NCBI RefSeq assembly: GCF_003121985.1
Contig: NZ_QEWP01000011.1
Span: 1 to 64,000 of the forward strand
Reading direction: 5' to 3'
From: Marinilabilia rubra
GTDB lineage: Bacteria; Bacteroidota; Bacteroidia; Bacteroidales; Marinilabiliaceae
DNA: 64,000 bases
Of the stretch, positions 16,966 through 25,589 are shown piece after piece (the stretch's first letter is position 1; the number at the start of each line of letters is the position of its first letter). A model generated the notes under the pieces. The model did no database searches, was not told the origin of the DNA, and saw only the letters and a list, made by a program, of their open reading frames with translations. Made by a program: the position numbers and the translations under genes.

Positions 16966-18360
16966 TTAAAAACCAAAATATCCTTTGGCATTTTTGTAAG
17001 ATATTCCTTCCACGAGATTTTTTAGAATCTCTCTGTCATAAGGAATAATCCCTTTGTCAACTTCATTACCAATATGGTTACAGGCAATTCTTCGGAAGTA
17101 TTCGTGACGTGGAAAGGAGAGGAAACTTCTTGAGTCGGTTACCATTCCCACAAAGCGGGAGAGGAGACCAAGTACAGAAAGGCTTTCCAGGTGTTTTTCC
17201 ATTCCTGTTTTTTGGTCAAGGAACCACCAGGCTGCTCCATGTTGGATTTTTCCGGGAACAGATCCATCCTGGAAGTTACCAATCATGGTGACAAACATTT
17301 CGTTATCTGCGGGATTAAGGTTGTAAAGAATGGTTTTTGCCAATTCGTTATTTACGTCCAGACTATCAAGGAATCTGGATATCTTGACACTGTCCTGAGG
17401 ATTACCGATGGAGTCAAAACCTGTATCCGGGCCTAGTTTGTTGAATAAACGGGTGTTGTTGTTACGCATAGCCCCCAGGTGAAATTGCTGAACCCAGCCC
17501 CGTTTGTGGTTGAGCTTGCAAAGCTCCTGCATAAGGCGAAAACGATATCCTTCAGTTTCTTCTTCTGTAAGCTTTTCACCCTGGAGCAATTTTTTAAATG
17601 CTTTGTCAGGATCCGTGCCTGCTGCATCGGTGTAATACATTCGATCAAGTCCATGGTCTGAGGCGCGGCAGCCCATTTTGTCAAAGAAGGCATGCCTCTC
17701 ATCCAGTACCTTCAATAAATCGGCATAATTGGTGATTTGCTTTTCCGCTGTTTTTTCAAGTTTTTTAATGTAGGCACTAAATGCTTCAGGATCATCTGTT
17801 TTAATCAGATTATCCGGACGCCAGGTGGGACAAACTTTAACTTCAGAGTTCTTCAGACGGGCATGATCTTCCAAAGTGTCCGCGGGATCATCGGTGGTTC
17901 CCACAACGTCCACTTTCATCTTTCTGAGTATGTTTTTTACCGAAAAATCTTTGTGTTTTAACATCTCTGATGCGTCATGATAGATGTTGTCTGCTGTTTT
18001 GGAGTTGAGCAGGTCGTGAATGTTAAAATAACGAGCCAGCTCCAAATGTGTCCAGTGATAAAGTGGGTTCCCTACTGTGTGGGGGACTGTTTCTGCCCAT
18101 TTCATGAACTTTTCATAAAAAGAAGGGGCTCCTGTGCAAAACTTCTCGTCGATCCCGTTGGTGCGCATGGCCCTCCATTTGTAGTGGTCTCCTTCCAGCC
18201 ATACTTGCCCCAGATTGTCGAAGTTATGATCATCGGCAATCAGTTTTGGTGAAAGGTGGCAATGGAAGTCTATTATGGGTAGATCCCCGGCGAAATCATG
18301 ATAGATTTCCCGGGCCGTTTTTCCTTCAAGCAAGAAATCAGGATGAATAAAGTTTTTCAT
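16966..18360 (-). CDS. uxaC: Glucuronate isomerase
   Basis: UxaC converts D-glucuronate to D-fructuronate and D-galacturonate to D-tagaturonate, the first intracellular step of uronate breakdown. The protein shows the family start FIHPDFLLEGKTAREIYHDF, the metal-site-like IDFHCHLSPK, WKW-type text in DHYKWRAMRTNGI, TTDDPADTLEDH, and near the C-terminus TDSRSFLSFPRHEYFRRI. I use the ATG at 18360 (464 residues); an ATG ten codons upstream adds MKLNRKITSV, which is outside the family consensus. It is the first gene of the minus-strand operon and is divergent from a LacI regulator. Confidence 0.95.
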   Translation of the reverse strand: MKNFIHPDFLLEGKTAREIYHDFAGDLPIIDFHCHLSPKLIADDHNFDNLGQVWLEGDHYKWRAMRTNGIDEKFCTGAPSFYEKFMKWAETVPHTVGNPLYHWTHLELARYFNIHDLLNSKTADNIYHDASEMLKHKDFSVKNILRKMKVDVVGTTDDPADTLEDHARLKNSEVKVCPTWRPDNLIKTDDPEAFSAYIKKLEKTAEKQITNYADLLKVLDERHAFFDKMGCRASDHGLDRMYYTDAAGTDPDKAFKKLLQGEKLTEEETEGYRFRLMQELCKLNHKRGWVQQFHLGAMRNNNTRLFNKLGPDTGFDSIGNPQDSVKISRFLDSLDVNNELAKTILYNLNPADNEMFVTMIGNFQDGSVPGKIQHGAAWWFLDQKTGMEKHLESLSVLGLLSRFVGMVTDSRSFLSFPRHEYFRRIACNHIGNEVDKGIIPYDREILKNLVEGISYKNAKGYFGF

Positions 18361-18390
18361 GACTGATGTGATTTTTCGGTTCAGTTTCAA

Positions 18391-18437
18391 TTAACGTTAA
18401 CGGACACGAAAGTAACGTAAACTTTTTCTTTAGTCAA
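18391..18437 (-). promoter_or_regulatory. Candidate uxaC promoter with palindromic operator
   Basis: On the minus strand a TTG (18435-18437) is followed after 20 bp by TACTTTCG (18407-18414), seven or fewer bases from the TAnnTTTG consensus with one mismatch. A perfect 10-bp palindrome TTAACGTTAA (18391-18400), with the central CG typical of LacI-family operators, lies just downstream, where a bound repressor would block transcription. Confidence 0.5.
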
Positions 18438-18641
18438 GTTTTTAATTTACTTTTTTCTGATTTTAATAGTATATGTTTGCTTTGATGTTTGATTCGGCTT
18501 GATTTAATGGCTTAAAAAAAGAGGGTTTAAAGATATGTTGCTTTTGGTTGTTTTTGCTCTTTTTACTGTTTATGAATGCCCAATAAGTAGTTTCTGTATG
18601 ATAGTCAGAAACCTCTGCTTTTGAAAAAAGTGAGAAAAAAT

Positions 18642-18673
18642 TTGCGTTATCCGTGCAAACGTTTGTATTTTTG
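18642..18673 (+). promoter_or_regulatory. Promoter and operator of the second LacI gene
   Basis: TTG (18642-18644), 21 bp, then TATTTTTG (18666-18673) match the Bacteroidota -33/-7 pattern. The perfect palindrome CAAACGTTTG (18656-18665) fills the space directly before the -7 element. The arrangement suggests that the LacI protein represses its own gene and probably kduI-kduD downstream. Confidence 0.6.
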
Positions 18674-18693
18674 CCAGTATTATTTTTAGAACT

Positions 18694-19737
18694 ATGGCTA
18701 AACACCGAATTACAATAACAGATATTGCCAAAGAAATGGGGGTGACTCCCTCCACCGTTTCACGAGCACTTGCCGGGAATGAGCGGGTGAGTTTGAAAAC
18801 CAGGGAAAGGGTGATTGCTGTAGCAAAAGATATGGGGTATCAACCCAATGTGTTGGCTTCTTCCCTAAGGAGTGGGCGAAGCGATACGATTGGGATGATT
18901 GTTCCCAGAATAAACCGGCATTTTTTTAGCAATGTAATTAGTGGTGTTGAAGCTATATTGAATCCTGCGGGTTTTAATTTATTGATATGTCAGTCTCATG
19001 AACGCGTGGAAGATGAACGCAAAGCCATTCATTCATTGCTTAGCAACCGTGTTGGGGGAATCATTATTTCCCATTCGGTGGAAACTAAATCTTTTAATCA
19101 TTATAATGAAGTGTTGGCGGAAGATATTCCCCTGGTGCAGTTTGACCGGGTTACAGATGAAATTGGCGGCCCCCGTATTGTCAATGATAATTTTTTGGGG
19201 GGCATGCGCAGTACCCGTCATCTTATTAAAAATGGTTGTAAAAGGATTGCACATTTTGCCGGATCGCTTCATGTAAATGTTTACAAAGAACGGTTTGATG
19301 GGTACAAATACGCTCTTGAAAAAGCAGGGATTGTATTTGACTCTTCTTTGGTTGTTGATAACTGTATTCTTCAGGATTCAGGCTCCCAGGCAGTTGAAAT
19401 ACTTTTAAGATCAGAGAAGATTGATGGTGTTTTTGCTGCCAGTGACTTTTCAGCTTTAGGGGCCATCAAAAAACTGAAGGAAATGAAGGTTGTTATTCCC
19501 GGAGAGGTTAAAGTCACAGGTTTTGCAAATGAACCATTTTCAGATTTGGTGGATCCTGCTCTGTCAAGTGTTGAACAAAATGCCTTTGAAATGGGCACCC
19601 AAATAGCTCGCTTGATAATGGAGAATATTGGCAAAGAAAGCATCCCGGATGAAGAAATTCATGTCCCGGTGAGGCTTATTGTCAGGGAATCATCCCTGTC
19701 GGGGAATTCAGAAATAAGGATAAAAAAGGATTTTTAA
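18694..19737 (+). CDS. LacI family transcriptional regulator, probable uronate repressor
   Basis: The 347-residue regulator has a textbook LacI headpiece: ITITDIAKEMGVTPSTVSRALAG at residues 4-26, and a hinge with VLASSLRSGRSDTIG. The effector-binding domain follows (DTIGMIVPRINRHFFSNVISG onward). It is divergent from uxaC and lies 48 bp upstream of kduI, so it probably controls both arms of the regulon through the CG-centred palindromes at 18391 and 18656. Likely inducers are uronates or KDG-type intermediates; the sequence does not show which. Confidence 0.92.
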   Translation: MAKHRITITDIAKEMGVTPSTVSRALAGNERVSLKTRERVIAVAKDMGYQPNVLASSLRSGRSDTIGMIVPRINRHFFSNVISGVEAILNPAGFNLLICQSHERVEDERKAIHSLLSNRVGGIIISHSVETKSFNHYNEVLAEDIPLVQFDRVTDEIGGPRIVNDNFLGGMRSTRHLIKNGCKRIAHFAGSLHVNVYKERFDGYKYALEKAGIVFDSSLVVDNCILQDSGSQAVEILLRSEKIDGVFAASDFSALGAIKKLKEMKVVIPGEVKVTGFANEPFSDLVDPALSSVEQNAFEMGTQIARLIMENIGKESIPDEEIHVPVRLIVRESSLSGNSEIRIKKDF

Positions 19738-19785
19738 TTTATCACCAATACAAACCATTTAATAATTATTCAAAAACATAAAATT

Positions 19786-20622
19786 ATGAATTACGAATTA
19801 AGGTACGCAGCACATCCGGAGGATTTTAAAAGTTATGATGCTGCCCGCATCCGGAAAGATTTTCTGGTGGACAGTGTTATGGTTCCCGGTGAAATTAATG
19901 TGGTTTATACGCTTTATGACCGACTTATCGTGGGTGGAGCAGTGCCAACAGATAAGCCTTTGAAGCTTGAGCCTTTTGAAGAGGTGAAAGCCGATTATTT
20001 TTTGCAACGTCGTGAATTGGGGATTATTAATATCGGCGGAAATGCGAAGATTACTGTTGATGGCACACAGTATGAACTGGGATACAAAGAAGCGCTCTAT
20101 CTGGGAAGCGGTAATAAAGATGTTGTTTTCGAGTCTCTTGATTCTTCAAGACCTGCTCATCTTTATCTCAACAGTGCAACCGCTCACCAGAAACATCCAA
20201 ACAAAAAAATCACATTGGATATGGCCGTTGTTGCTGACCTTGGGTCTGGTGAAAGTGCCAATGAGCGCCGCATCAATAAGTTGATTGTTAATGATGTGAC
20301 ACCAACCTGTCAGGTTCAAATGGGAATTACTGAATTAAAAACCGGAAGTGTATGGAATACCATGCCTCCTCACCTTCATGCCCGTCGTATGGAAGCTTAT
20401 CTTTACTTTGAGGTGCCCGAAAATGAAGCCATCTGCCACTTTATGGGACAACCAGATGAAACACGTCACATTTGGATGAAGAACGAACAAGCTGTTATTT
20501 CTCCTTCATGGAGTATTCACAGCGCTTCCGGAACCGGCAGTTACTCATTTATTTGGGGCATGGCCGGTGAAAACCAGGATTTTGGTGATATGGATCACTT
20601 TACCCAGCAAGAATTGAGATGA
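19786..20622 (+). CDS. kduI: 5-dehydro-4-deoxy-D-glucuronate isomerase
   Basis: KduI isomerises 5-keto-4-deoxyuronate, formed from unsaturated uronates released by pectate or other polysaccharide lyases, to 3-deoxy-D-glycero-2,5-hexodiulosonate. The 278-residue length and cupin fold are normal. It begins MNYELRYAAHPEDFKSYDA, a family hallmark, and the zinc-site segment MPPHLHARRMEAYLYF lies near residue 195. The C-terminus IWGMAGENQDFGDMDHFTQQ is also typical. It is cytoplasmic and directly upstream of kduD. Confidence 0.96.
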   Translation: MNYELRYAAHPEDFKSYDAARIRKDFLVDSVMVPGEINVVYTLYDRLIVGGAVPTDKPLKLEPFEEVKADYFLQRRELGIINIGGNAKITVDGTQYELGYKEALYLGSGNKDVVFESLDSSRPAHLYLNSATAHQKHPNKKITLDMAVVADLGSGESANERRINKLIVNDVTPTCQVQMGITELKTGSVWNTMPPHLHARRMEAYLYFEVPENEAICHFMGQPDETRHIWMKNEQAVISPSWSIHSASGTGSYSFIWGMAGENQDFGDMDHFTQQELR

Positions 20623-20714
20623 AAAATTTTGACATCCCGAAATGTTCCGTTTATATTAAAAACTAATGACAAAGGGCATTTCGGAATTCATTTTAAAAAC
20701 CAAAAGAATCGAAA

Positions 20715-21524
20715 ATGAGTTTCATAAATAGTTTGTTCGACCTTAGTGACAAAGTAGCCCTTGTCACCGGCGGTAGCCACGGCATAGGTATGGCAATTGG
20801 AAAAGCACTGGGCAAAGCAGGTGCAAAGGTTGTGATTAATGGACGCTCACAGGAAAAGCTCGAAGAGAGCAAAAAAGAATTTGCAAAAGATGGAATTAAT
20901 GTATCCGTTTTTGCTTTTGATGTTAACAGTGAAGAAGCCGTAGATCAAGGCGTATCCGCAATTGAGGGAAAAGTGGGCCCAATTGATGTTTTGGTAAATA
21001 ACGCCGGACTGATTAAGCGTATTCCTATGCTTGAGATGCCGGTGGATGAATTCAAAAAGGTTATTGATATTGATTTGGTATCACCATTTATTGTTGCCAA
21101 GCGGGTTGTGCCCGGGATGATTGAACGCAGACAGGGTAAAATTATCAACCTGTGTTCGATGATGAGTGAATATGGACGCAATTCTGTATCTGCTTATGCG
21201 TCAGCAAAAGGTGGACTCAAGTTGTTGACGGCAAACATGGCTTGTGAGTGGGCCAAATACAATATTCAGATTAACGGTATTGGTCCGGGGTATATTGCAA
21301 CAGCCCAAACAGCCCCAATTAGAGAGGGTAATCATCCTTTTAACGATCTTGTAATGACACGTACTCCCGCCGGACGTTGGGGCGAGCCCGAAGATATTGG
21401 AAATGCAGCCTTATTCTTGGCCAGTAACGCCAGTAATTTTGTGAATGGGCATGTATTATATGTTGATGGAGGAATTCTTGCAAACTTTGGGTATGTGAAA
21501 GGCGAAAATGAGATTAATGACTAA
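20715..21524 (+). CDS. kduD: SDR oxidoreductase: 2-dehydro-3-deoxy-D-gluconate 5-dehydrogenase / gluconate 5-dehydrogenase
   Basis: The 269-residue short-chain dehydrogenase has TGGSHGIG, NNAG, a serine in LCSMMSEYG and the Y-x3-K pair in AYASAKGG. The start FDLSDKVALVTGGSHGIG and the segment ANMACEWAKYNIQINGIGPGY match the KduD / gluconate 5-dehydrogenase branch. It would reduce the KduI product to 2-keto-3-deoxygluconate. Its placement right after kduI favours KduD over gluconate dehydrogenase. Confidence 0.9.
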   Translation: MSFINSLFDLSDKVALVTGGSHGIGMAIGKALGKAGAKVVINGRSQEKLEESKKEFAKDGINVSVFAFDVNSEEAVDQGVSAIEGKVGPIDVLVNNAGLIKRIPMLEMPVDEFKKVIDIDLVSPFIVAKRVVPGMIERRQGKIINLCSMMSEYGRNSVSAYASAKGGLKLLTANMACEWAKYNIQINGIGPGYIATAQTAPIREGNHPFNDLVMTRTPAGRWGEPEDIGNAALFLASNASNFVNGHVLYVDGGILANFGYVKGENEIND

Positions 21525-21537
21525 AAATCATATCGCT

Positions 21538-22755
21538 ATGCAAGTAAAAACAATTTTTATTTTGGCACTGTTTGCTGCTTTGGTGGCTGGCTGTAAAGCT
21601 CCCCAAAGTGGTTATGAGGTAACCAATAAGTTGGAAGATCCGCTACAAGACAAAGCCGTTGTTCTGACTTACGATGAGGTCAATCAGTATCTGCCTGGAG
21701 ACATTGGCAGTGACTACATTGTGGTTGTCGATGCTGATGGCAATAATTTACCATCACAATGTGATGATCTTAATAACGATGGACAATGGGATGAATTGGC
21801 CTTTTTGGTAGATCTGGCTGGTGGAGAAAACAAAACAGTTTACTTCGACGCTGTTCCCAAATCCGAGGTGCCGGACTATACAAAGAGGACCAATATTCGA
21901 TTTGGCTATAAAGATGAACCTTATGTAGAAGTTACGGATGAGGCTCGACTTAAGAGTACAGACAGTCCCACCATTTCGGAAGTTTTTCAGATGGAAGGCC
22001 CGGCCTGGGAAAATGATAAAGTCGGTTTCCGCAACTATTATGATGCCCGTAATGGGATTGATATTTACGGTAAGAGAACCACAGAAATGGTGTTGGATTC
22101 AGCCGGTATCAGAGGTCAGAATTATCATGAATTGGACGATTGGGGGATGGATATCCTAAAGGTTGGTAATTCTCTCGGAGCCGGTGCTATTGGCATTCGC
22201 ATTGGTGATGAAGTTAGTCGCGTGGGGAAATCTGAAAAAGGAACCTACGAATTTATTACAGAGGGCCCTGTGCGTGCAATGTTTGAGCTTAAATACGTAG
22301 GTGTGCCTGTTGGGGCAAGAACCTATGACATTACCCATCGCATTTCAATATGCGCAGGAGACCTGTTTTACAGAAGCAAAGTTTCTGTTGATGGACTTCA
22401 GGGAGATGAACAGTTGGTGACTGGTATTGTGAATATGCACCAGAAGGAATCTTTCAGGATGGAGGAAGGTGATTATCGAATACTGGCATCACATGGCAGC
22501 CAGGCATATCAGGGAGAAAAACTGGGTATGGCGGTATTGGTTCCAAGAAATAGTTTTGTGGAAACATGGAAAGCTCCTGATGAGGGTGAAGGTATTGTGG
22601 AAACCCATATGGTCGCCATTGACCTTGAGGTTAATACGCCTGCAAAATATTGCTTCCTCAGCGGATGGGAATACCAGGATGAAGGTTTTAAAACCGAAGA
22701 TTATTTTCGGGAACAAGTGGTGCATGCAGCTCACATGCTCTCCAATAAGTTTTAA
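21538..22755 (+). CDS. DUF4861 domain lipoprotein
   Basis: The protein (405 residues from this start) has a lipoprotein signal with cysteine at residue 19 (ALVAGC) and a long beta-rich domain fitting DUF4861. That family is often found in Bacteroidota gene sets for uronic-acid polysaccharides; its activity is not known to me. I take the ATG at 21538, 13 bp after the kduD stop, because it begins the signal peptide. An upstream ATG at 21508 would overlap kduD and add ten polar residues. It is periplasmic, and is probably lipid-anchored and co-induced with kduI-kduD. Confidence 0.75.
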   Translation: MQVKTIFILALFAALVAGCKAPQSGYEVTNKLEDPLQDKAVVLTYDEVNQYLPGDIGSDYIVVVDADGNNLPSQCDDLNNDGQWDELAFLVDLAGGENKTVYFDAVPKSEVPDYTKRTNIRFGYKDEPYVEVTDEARLKSTDSPTISEVFQMEGPAWENDKVGFRNYYDARNGIDIYGKRTTEMVLDSAGIRGQNYHELDDWGMDILKVGNSLGAGAIGIRIGDEVSRVGKSEKGTYEFITEGPVRAMFELKYVGVPVGARTYDITHRISICAGDLFYRSKVSVDGLQGDEQLVTGIVNMHQKESFRMEEGDYRILASHGSQAYQGEKLGMAVLVPRNSFVETWKAPDEGEGIVETHMVAIDLEVNTPAKYCFLSGWEYQDEGFKTEDYFREQVVHAAHMLSNKF

Positions 22756-23233
22756 GTATTTGAAATATGTCTTTAAGAAGGCATAAGTGTTGACAAACGG
22801 TTAAATGTTTGTGGTAGTTAACAAGCATTTTTTGATGATATTTTTTCAAAGAAATCAGAAGTTTGCTTATCTTGTGCCTGTTTTTATATAGGTTTTATTA
22901 GTTGTGTGTGAAAGGAGTGGGGCTGTCATCCCAGACAGTTTCACTCTTTTTTATTTATATTCAAGATCATCCTGTTACAGTCAAAATTGGAGTTATACAG
23001 GGTCTGTTGAAAAATGCTTATGCTGCTGCCAGTCAGGGGGGTCAGCGAGAAGTCTTAATGGGCGACTTCAAGGTCTTACGGGCCAATCGGAAATTAAGCA
23101 TGATGTGGGCGGATCGGTTTAAACGGACTGGTTCCGATATCTATTTTGTAAAGATGTAGTGGAAAACTCCCAAAAACCATAATCGGGATTTCGTTCTTTT
23201 TTGGGCAATGTCCAAAAAGACAAATAAATAGTC
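22756..23233. other. Gene-free stretch after the DUF4861 gene
   Basis: I see no convincing gene in these 478 bp. An 85-codon open frame (22902-23159) lacks recognisable domains or a start signal. No terminator with a clear T-run was found directly after the DUF4861 stop. Confidence 0.4.
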
Positions 23234-23543
23234 TTTGCAAGAAAACACCAACTACTTCGTTATTCTCGTTTTTGAAAACAGTCATTTACGAAGGCTGTAG
23301 TTTAAAAATGCGTTTTTGCCCTTGGAGATTAAATTGTGCAAGGCCTTGCAAGGACAAAGTCACCATCTTAAAGTAAAAAGGCATCTTCCATTGGTAAGGT
23401 TCGATCCCCAAAAACACGCAAAAATAAACTTAAGCCTTTACGAAAAAGTAAACTCCTTGATTTCAATAACTTCGAAAGCCTCGTATTTGGCGCCTTCTTA
23501 TCAAAGACTGGAAAAACCTTTGTTTTCTTACTGGCGCTAAATA
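23234..23543. repeat. Long imperfect palindromic repeat, copy 1, interrupted by an insertion
   Basis: The outer parts match the element at 49333-49487: CTTTGCAAGAAAAC at the left, GTCATTTACGAA at the centre, AAAGTAAACTCCT, CGCCTTCTTA and TTTTCTTACTGGCGCTAAAT at the right. In this copy a 144-bp segment splits the centre. Without it the two arms form one long hairpin, as in the other copy. No protein is encoded. Confidence 0.75.
23293..23436. mobile_element. 144-bp MITE-like insertion with 8-bp target duplication
   Basis: The segment has terminal inverted repeats GGCTGTAGTTTA and GGCTTAAGTTTA (right end read on the other strand), 10 of 12 identical. It is flanked by direct copies of TTTACGAA at 23285-23292 and 23437-23444. 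The related element at 49333 shows the uninterrupted site, CATTTACGAAAAGTAAACTC. All of this indicates insertion by a transposase acting in trans. It has no coding capacity. Confidence 0.7.
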
Positions 23544-23596
23544 TGAAATGGAGCTTATGAATTTTTCAGCAGCTAAACAACTTGCTTTGTAGAAAA

Positions 23597-23627
23597 AAGG
23601 CTGCCTCCGTTAGTTAGAAGCAGCCTT
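23597..23627 (-). terminator. Terminator of the FKBP gene
   Basis: A perfect 8-bp stem AAGGCTGC/GCAGCCTT is followed on the minus strand by TTTTTTCT, 22 bp past the stop codon of the FKBP gene. Confidence 0.85.
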
Positions 23628-23648
23628 GAAAATGTTTTGGTTAAATTG

Positions 23649-24464
23649 TTATTTTGACTCTATAATGTCAATAAGCTCCACCTCGAACATTATGGTTTCG
23701 TTAGGTCCAATATCTGTGCCGGCACCATTTTGACCATAAGCCAGATCAGAAGGAATGTACAATTTCCATTTGGCTCCCACAGGCATCATGGTTAAAGCTT
23801 CCTGCCAGCCTTTTATTACACCCTTTACTCTGAAAGATGCTGTGTCACCCCGCTCAACAGAACTGTCAAAAACCGTTCCGTCAATTAAAGTTCCGTGATA
23901 GGTACACTTCACGCGATCTTCAGGAGTGGGAACGGGGCCATCGCCTTCTTCAATTACTTTGTACTGGAGTCCGCTTTCTGTGGAAATAACTCCGTCTTTT
24001 AAAGCGTTTTCATCCAAAAATGCTTGTCCTTTTTTTAGGTTTTCAGCTGCATCGGCTTTTTTTTGACTGTCTCTTTTCTCTTTGTTCTTTTGAAATATCT
24101 TCCTAACATAAACATCAGCGGTCATGTCTGTAAAGTAAGACTTGTCGTAAGCAACTTCGTTAAAAAAACCTTTTTTGAACATTGCTACATTCAGTGTGTC
24201 AAATTGGTTCTTTCGGAATTCCATGTATCGATCCAGAATATTTGCATCTTTGAATGCCAGGGCAACTTGTTTGAAGTCCAGTGTGTCGAAAGGGGCTTGC
24301 TGAACCCGCTCTTTCCAGCTGTTGGCCTCAATAAAACCCAATGCATAACTCAAACTGTCCAGTTCTGTTTCCATGTTAGCTTCACCGGTATGGGGAACCC
24401 GGTTGCATGCCGAAGCAAAGAATGACGCTGCAATTAATCCAATTGCCAGATGTTTTACTTTCAT
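23649..24464 (-). CDS. FKBP-type peptidyl-prolyl cis-trans isomerase, lipoprotein
   Basis: The 271-residue protein has a lipobox with cysteine at residue 20 (FFASACN), an N-terminal FKBP_N-like helical domain beginning [16 protein letters not shown], and a C-terminal FKBP domain (about residues 165-268). The latter has [37 protein letters not shown] and [13 protein letters not shown]. It would catalyse proline isomerisation on envelope proteins in the periplasm. It is a single gene with its own terminator. Confidence 0.93.
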   Translation of the reverse strand: MKVKHLAIGLIAASFFASACNRVPHTGEANMETELDSLSYALGFIEANSWKERVQQAPFDTLDFKQVALAFKDANILDRYMEFRKNQFDTLNVAMFKKGFFNEVAYDKSYFTDMTADVYVRKIFQKNKEKRDSQKKADAAENLKKGQAFLDENALKDGVISTESGLQYKVIEEGDGPVPTPEDRVKCTYHGTLIDGTVFDSSVERGDTASFRVKGVIKGWQEALTMMPVGAKWKLYIPSDLAYGQNGAGTDIGPNETIMFEVELIDIIESK

Positions 24465-24656
24465 AAATGCGAATTATGTTTTGTTATACTGATTAAAATT
24501 ATTTTTTCGGAGGCGAAATTTACAAAAAAATGTAAGAAAACAATGAATTCTGTTGGCTTTGAATGGGCTTAGGCGAATATATTTCATTGTAATTTATGTG
24601 ATTGCTTATCAAGGTAGTTGTTGATAAGAGAAAAGCTCCACAGTTCTGATTTTTTT

Positions 24657-25343
24657 TTACCTTACCATCTTCTGTCTTTTTACTGCTCTCAGCATATCCC
24701 TTTTGCCGGGAGGTCCCGGGATTTTTTCGAGTGATAATCCTGCACTCTTTAAAGCTCTTTTTACGGTTCCTTTGGCACTGTAGGTTGTTAGTGTCCCACC
24801 CTCATTCATGTGTTGAGCCAGATATTCAAATATCCCGGGCGTCCACAATTCAGGTTGTTTGTCAGGAGCAAAAGCATCAAAATAGATGAGGTCAAACCGG
24901 ATTGAAGTATTGAAATCCTCAAGACTTCCTGCTTCTTTGAAGAGGGTGAAGTTTTTATGAATTTCTTCTTTGCTGTTCCAGGGTGCCTCATGTAACTTCT
25001 CGAAATAATTTGCTGCCTCGGCAATATGGAGGCAGTCCGGATAATTGATCCGGGAAACAAGTTCCGGGTTTACAGGATATCGTTCCAGACTGTGGTAATA
25101 AATGTTTTTATCCTGCCCGTAAAGCAGCGTTAAGAGGGCATTCAGACCTGTCCCAAAGCCAATTTCCAGAATGTTTAATTGATTACCGGGATGGTGATTG
25201 AAACCGGCTTCAATGAAAACATGCATAGACTCCTGAATTGCCCCGTGTATAGAGTGATAATGCTCATCCAGATCGGGTCGGTAAAGCGTGGAAGACCCGT
25301 CCTCTGATATCTTAAGCTGTATTGAGGGGTGGTTTGTTGACAT
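24657..25343 (-). CDS. mnmD: tRNA (5-methylaminomethyl-2-thiouridine)(34)-methyltransferase MnmD
   Basis: MnmD methylates the modified wobble uridine of certain tRNAs, using S-adenosylmethionine; it is the stand-alone form of the MnmC C2 activity. The 228-residue protein has YHSIHGAIQESMHVFIEAG, the cofactor motif ILEIGFGTGLNALLTL, and DLIYFDAFAPDKQPELWTP, with the conserved DAFAP. The oxidase half of MnmC is absent, as expected. It is cytoplasmic. Confidence 0.92.
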   Translation of the reverse strand: MSTNHPSIQLKISEDGSSTLYRPDLDEHYHSIHGAIQESMHVFIEAGFNHHPGNQLNILEIGFGTGLNALLTLLYGQDKNIYYHSLERYPVNPELVSRINYPDCLHIAEAANYFEKLHEAPWNSKEEIHKNFTLFKEAGSLEDFNTSIRFDLIYFDAFAPDKQPELWTPGIFEYLAQHMNEGGTLTTYSAKGTVKRALKSAGLSLEKIPGPPGKRDMLRAVKRQKMVR

Positions 25344-25547
25344 TGTTATTTTTGAAGCAAAGGTAGAAAATAGTTTGTTTATATTTTCCCGGCTTTATGC
25401 AGTAACTTCTTTTGTCCTTTTTAATATCAAGTTTTAAATCAATACTCAGCTTAAACTTTTACGACGCGCTAAAAATCAGAAATTTGTGTTTTTAAGAATT
25501 TGTTTGTTAAAATACAGAATATCAAGATTGTACGAATCATTTTACAT

Positions 25548-25576
25548 CTTACATCTAAAAATCTAACAATCTATTG
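25548..25576. repeat. Partial copy of the dispersed repeat end, upstream of dinB
   Basis: CTTACATCTAAAAATCTAAC followed by AATCTATTG matches the AATCTAACGATCTATTG end of the repeats at 8530, 26705 and 31204. It ends directly at the dinB -7 element. Confidence 0.65.
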
Positions 25577-25584
25577 TATACTTG
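25577..25584 (+). promoter_or_regulatory. Candidate dinB -7 promoter element
   Basis: TATACTTG fits TAnnTTTG with one mismatch and lies five bases before the GTG at 25590, so the transcript would be leaderless or nearly so. No LexA-type operator was recognised. Confidence 0.4.
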
Positions 25585-25589
25585 CATCT

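Noticed and set aside
22902-23159. 85-codon open frame
   Set aside because: Protein has no recognisable domain, no start signal, and lies in a gene-poor repeat region.
23390-23415. tRNA gene suggested by GGTTCGATCCCC
   Set aside because: The T-loop-like word lacks a matching acceptor stem, D-arm and anticodon arm upstream; it lies inside the MITE-like insertion.
25500-25589. N-terminal extension of DinB from an ATG at 25500
   Set aside because: The 30 codons cover a dispersed repeat and the probable promoter, and are absent from the DinB family.
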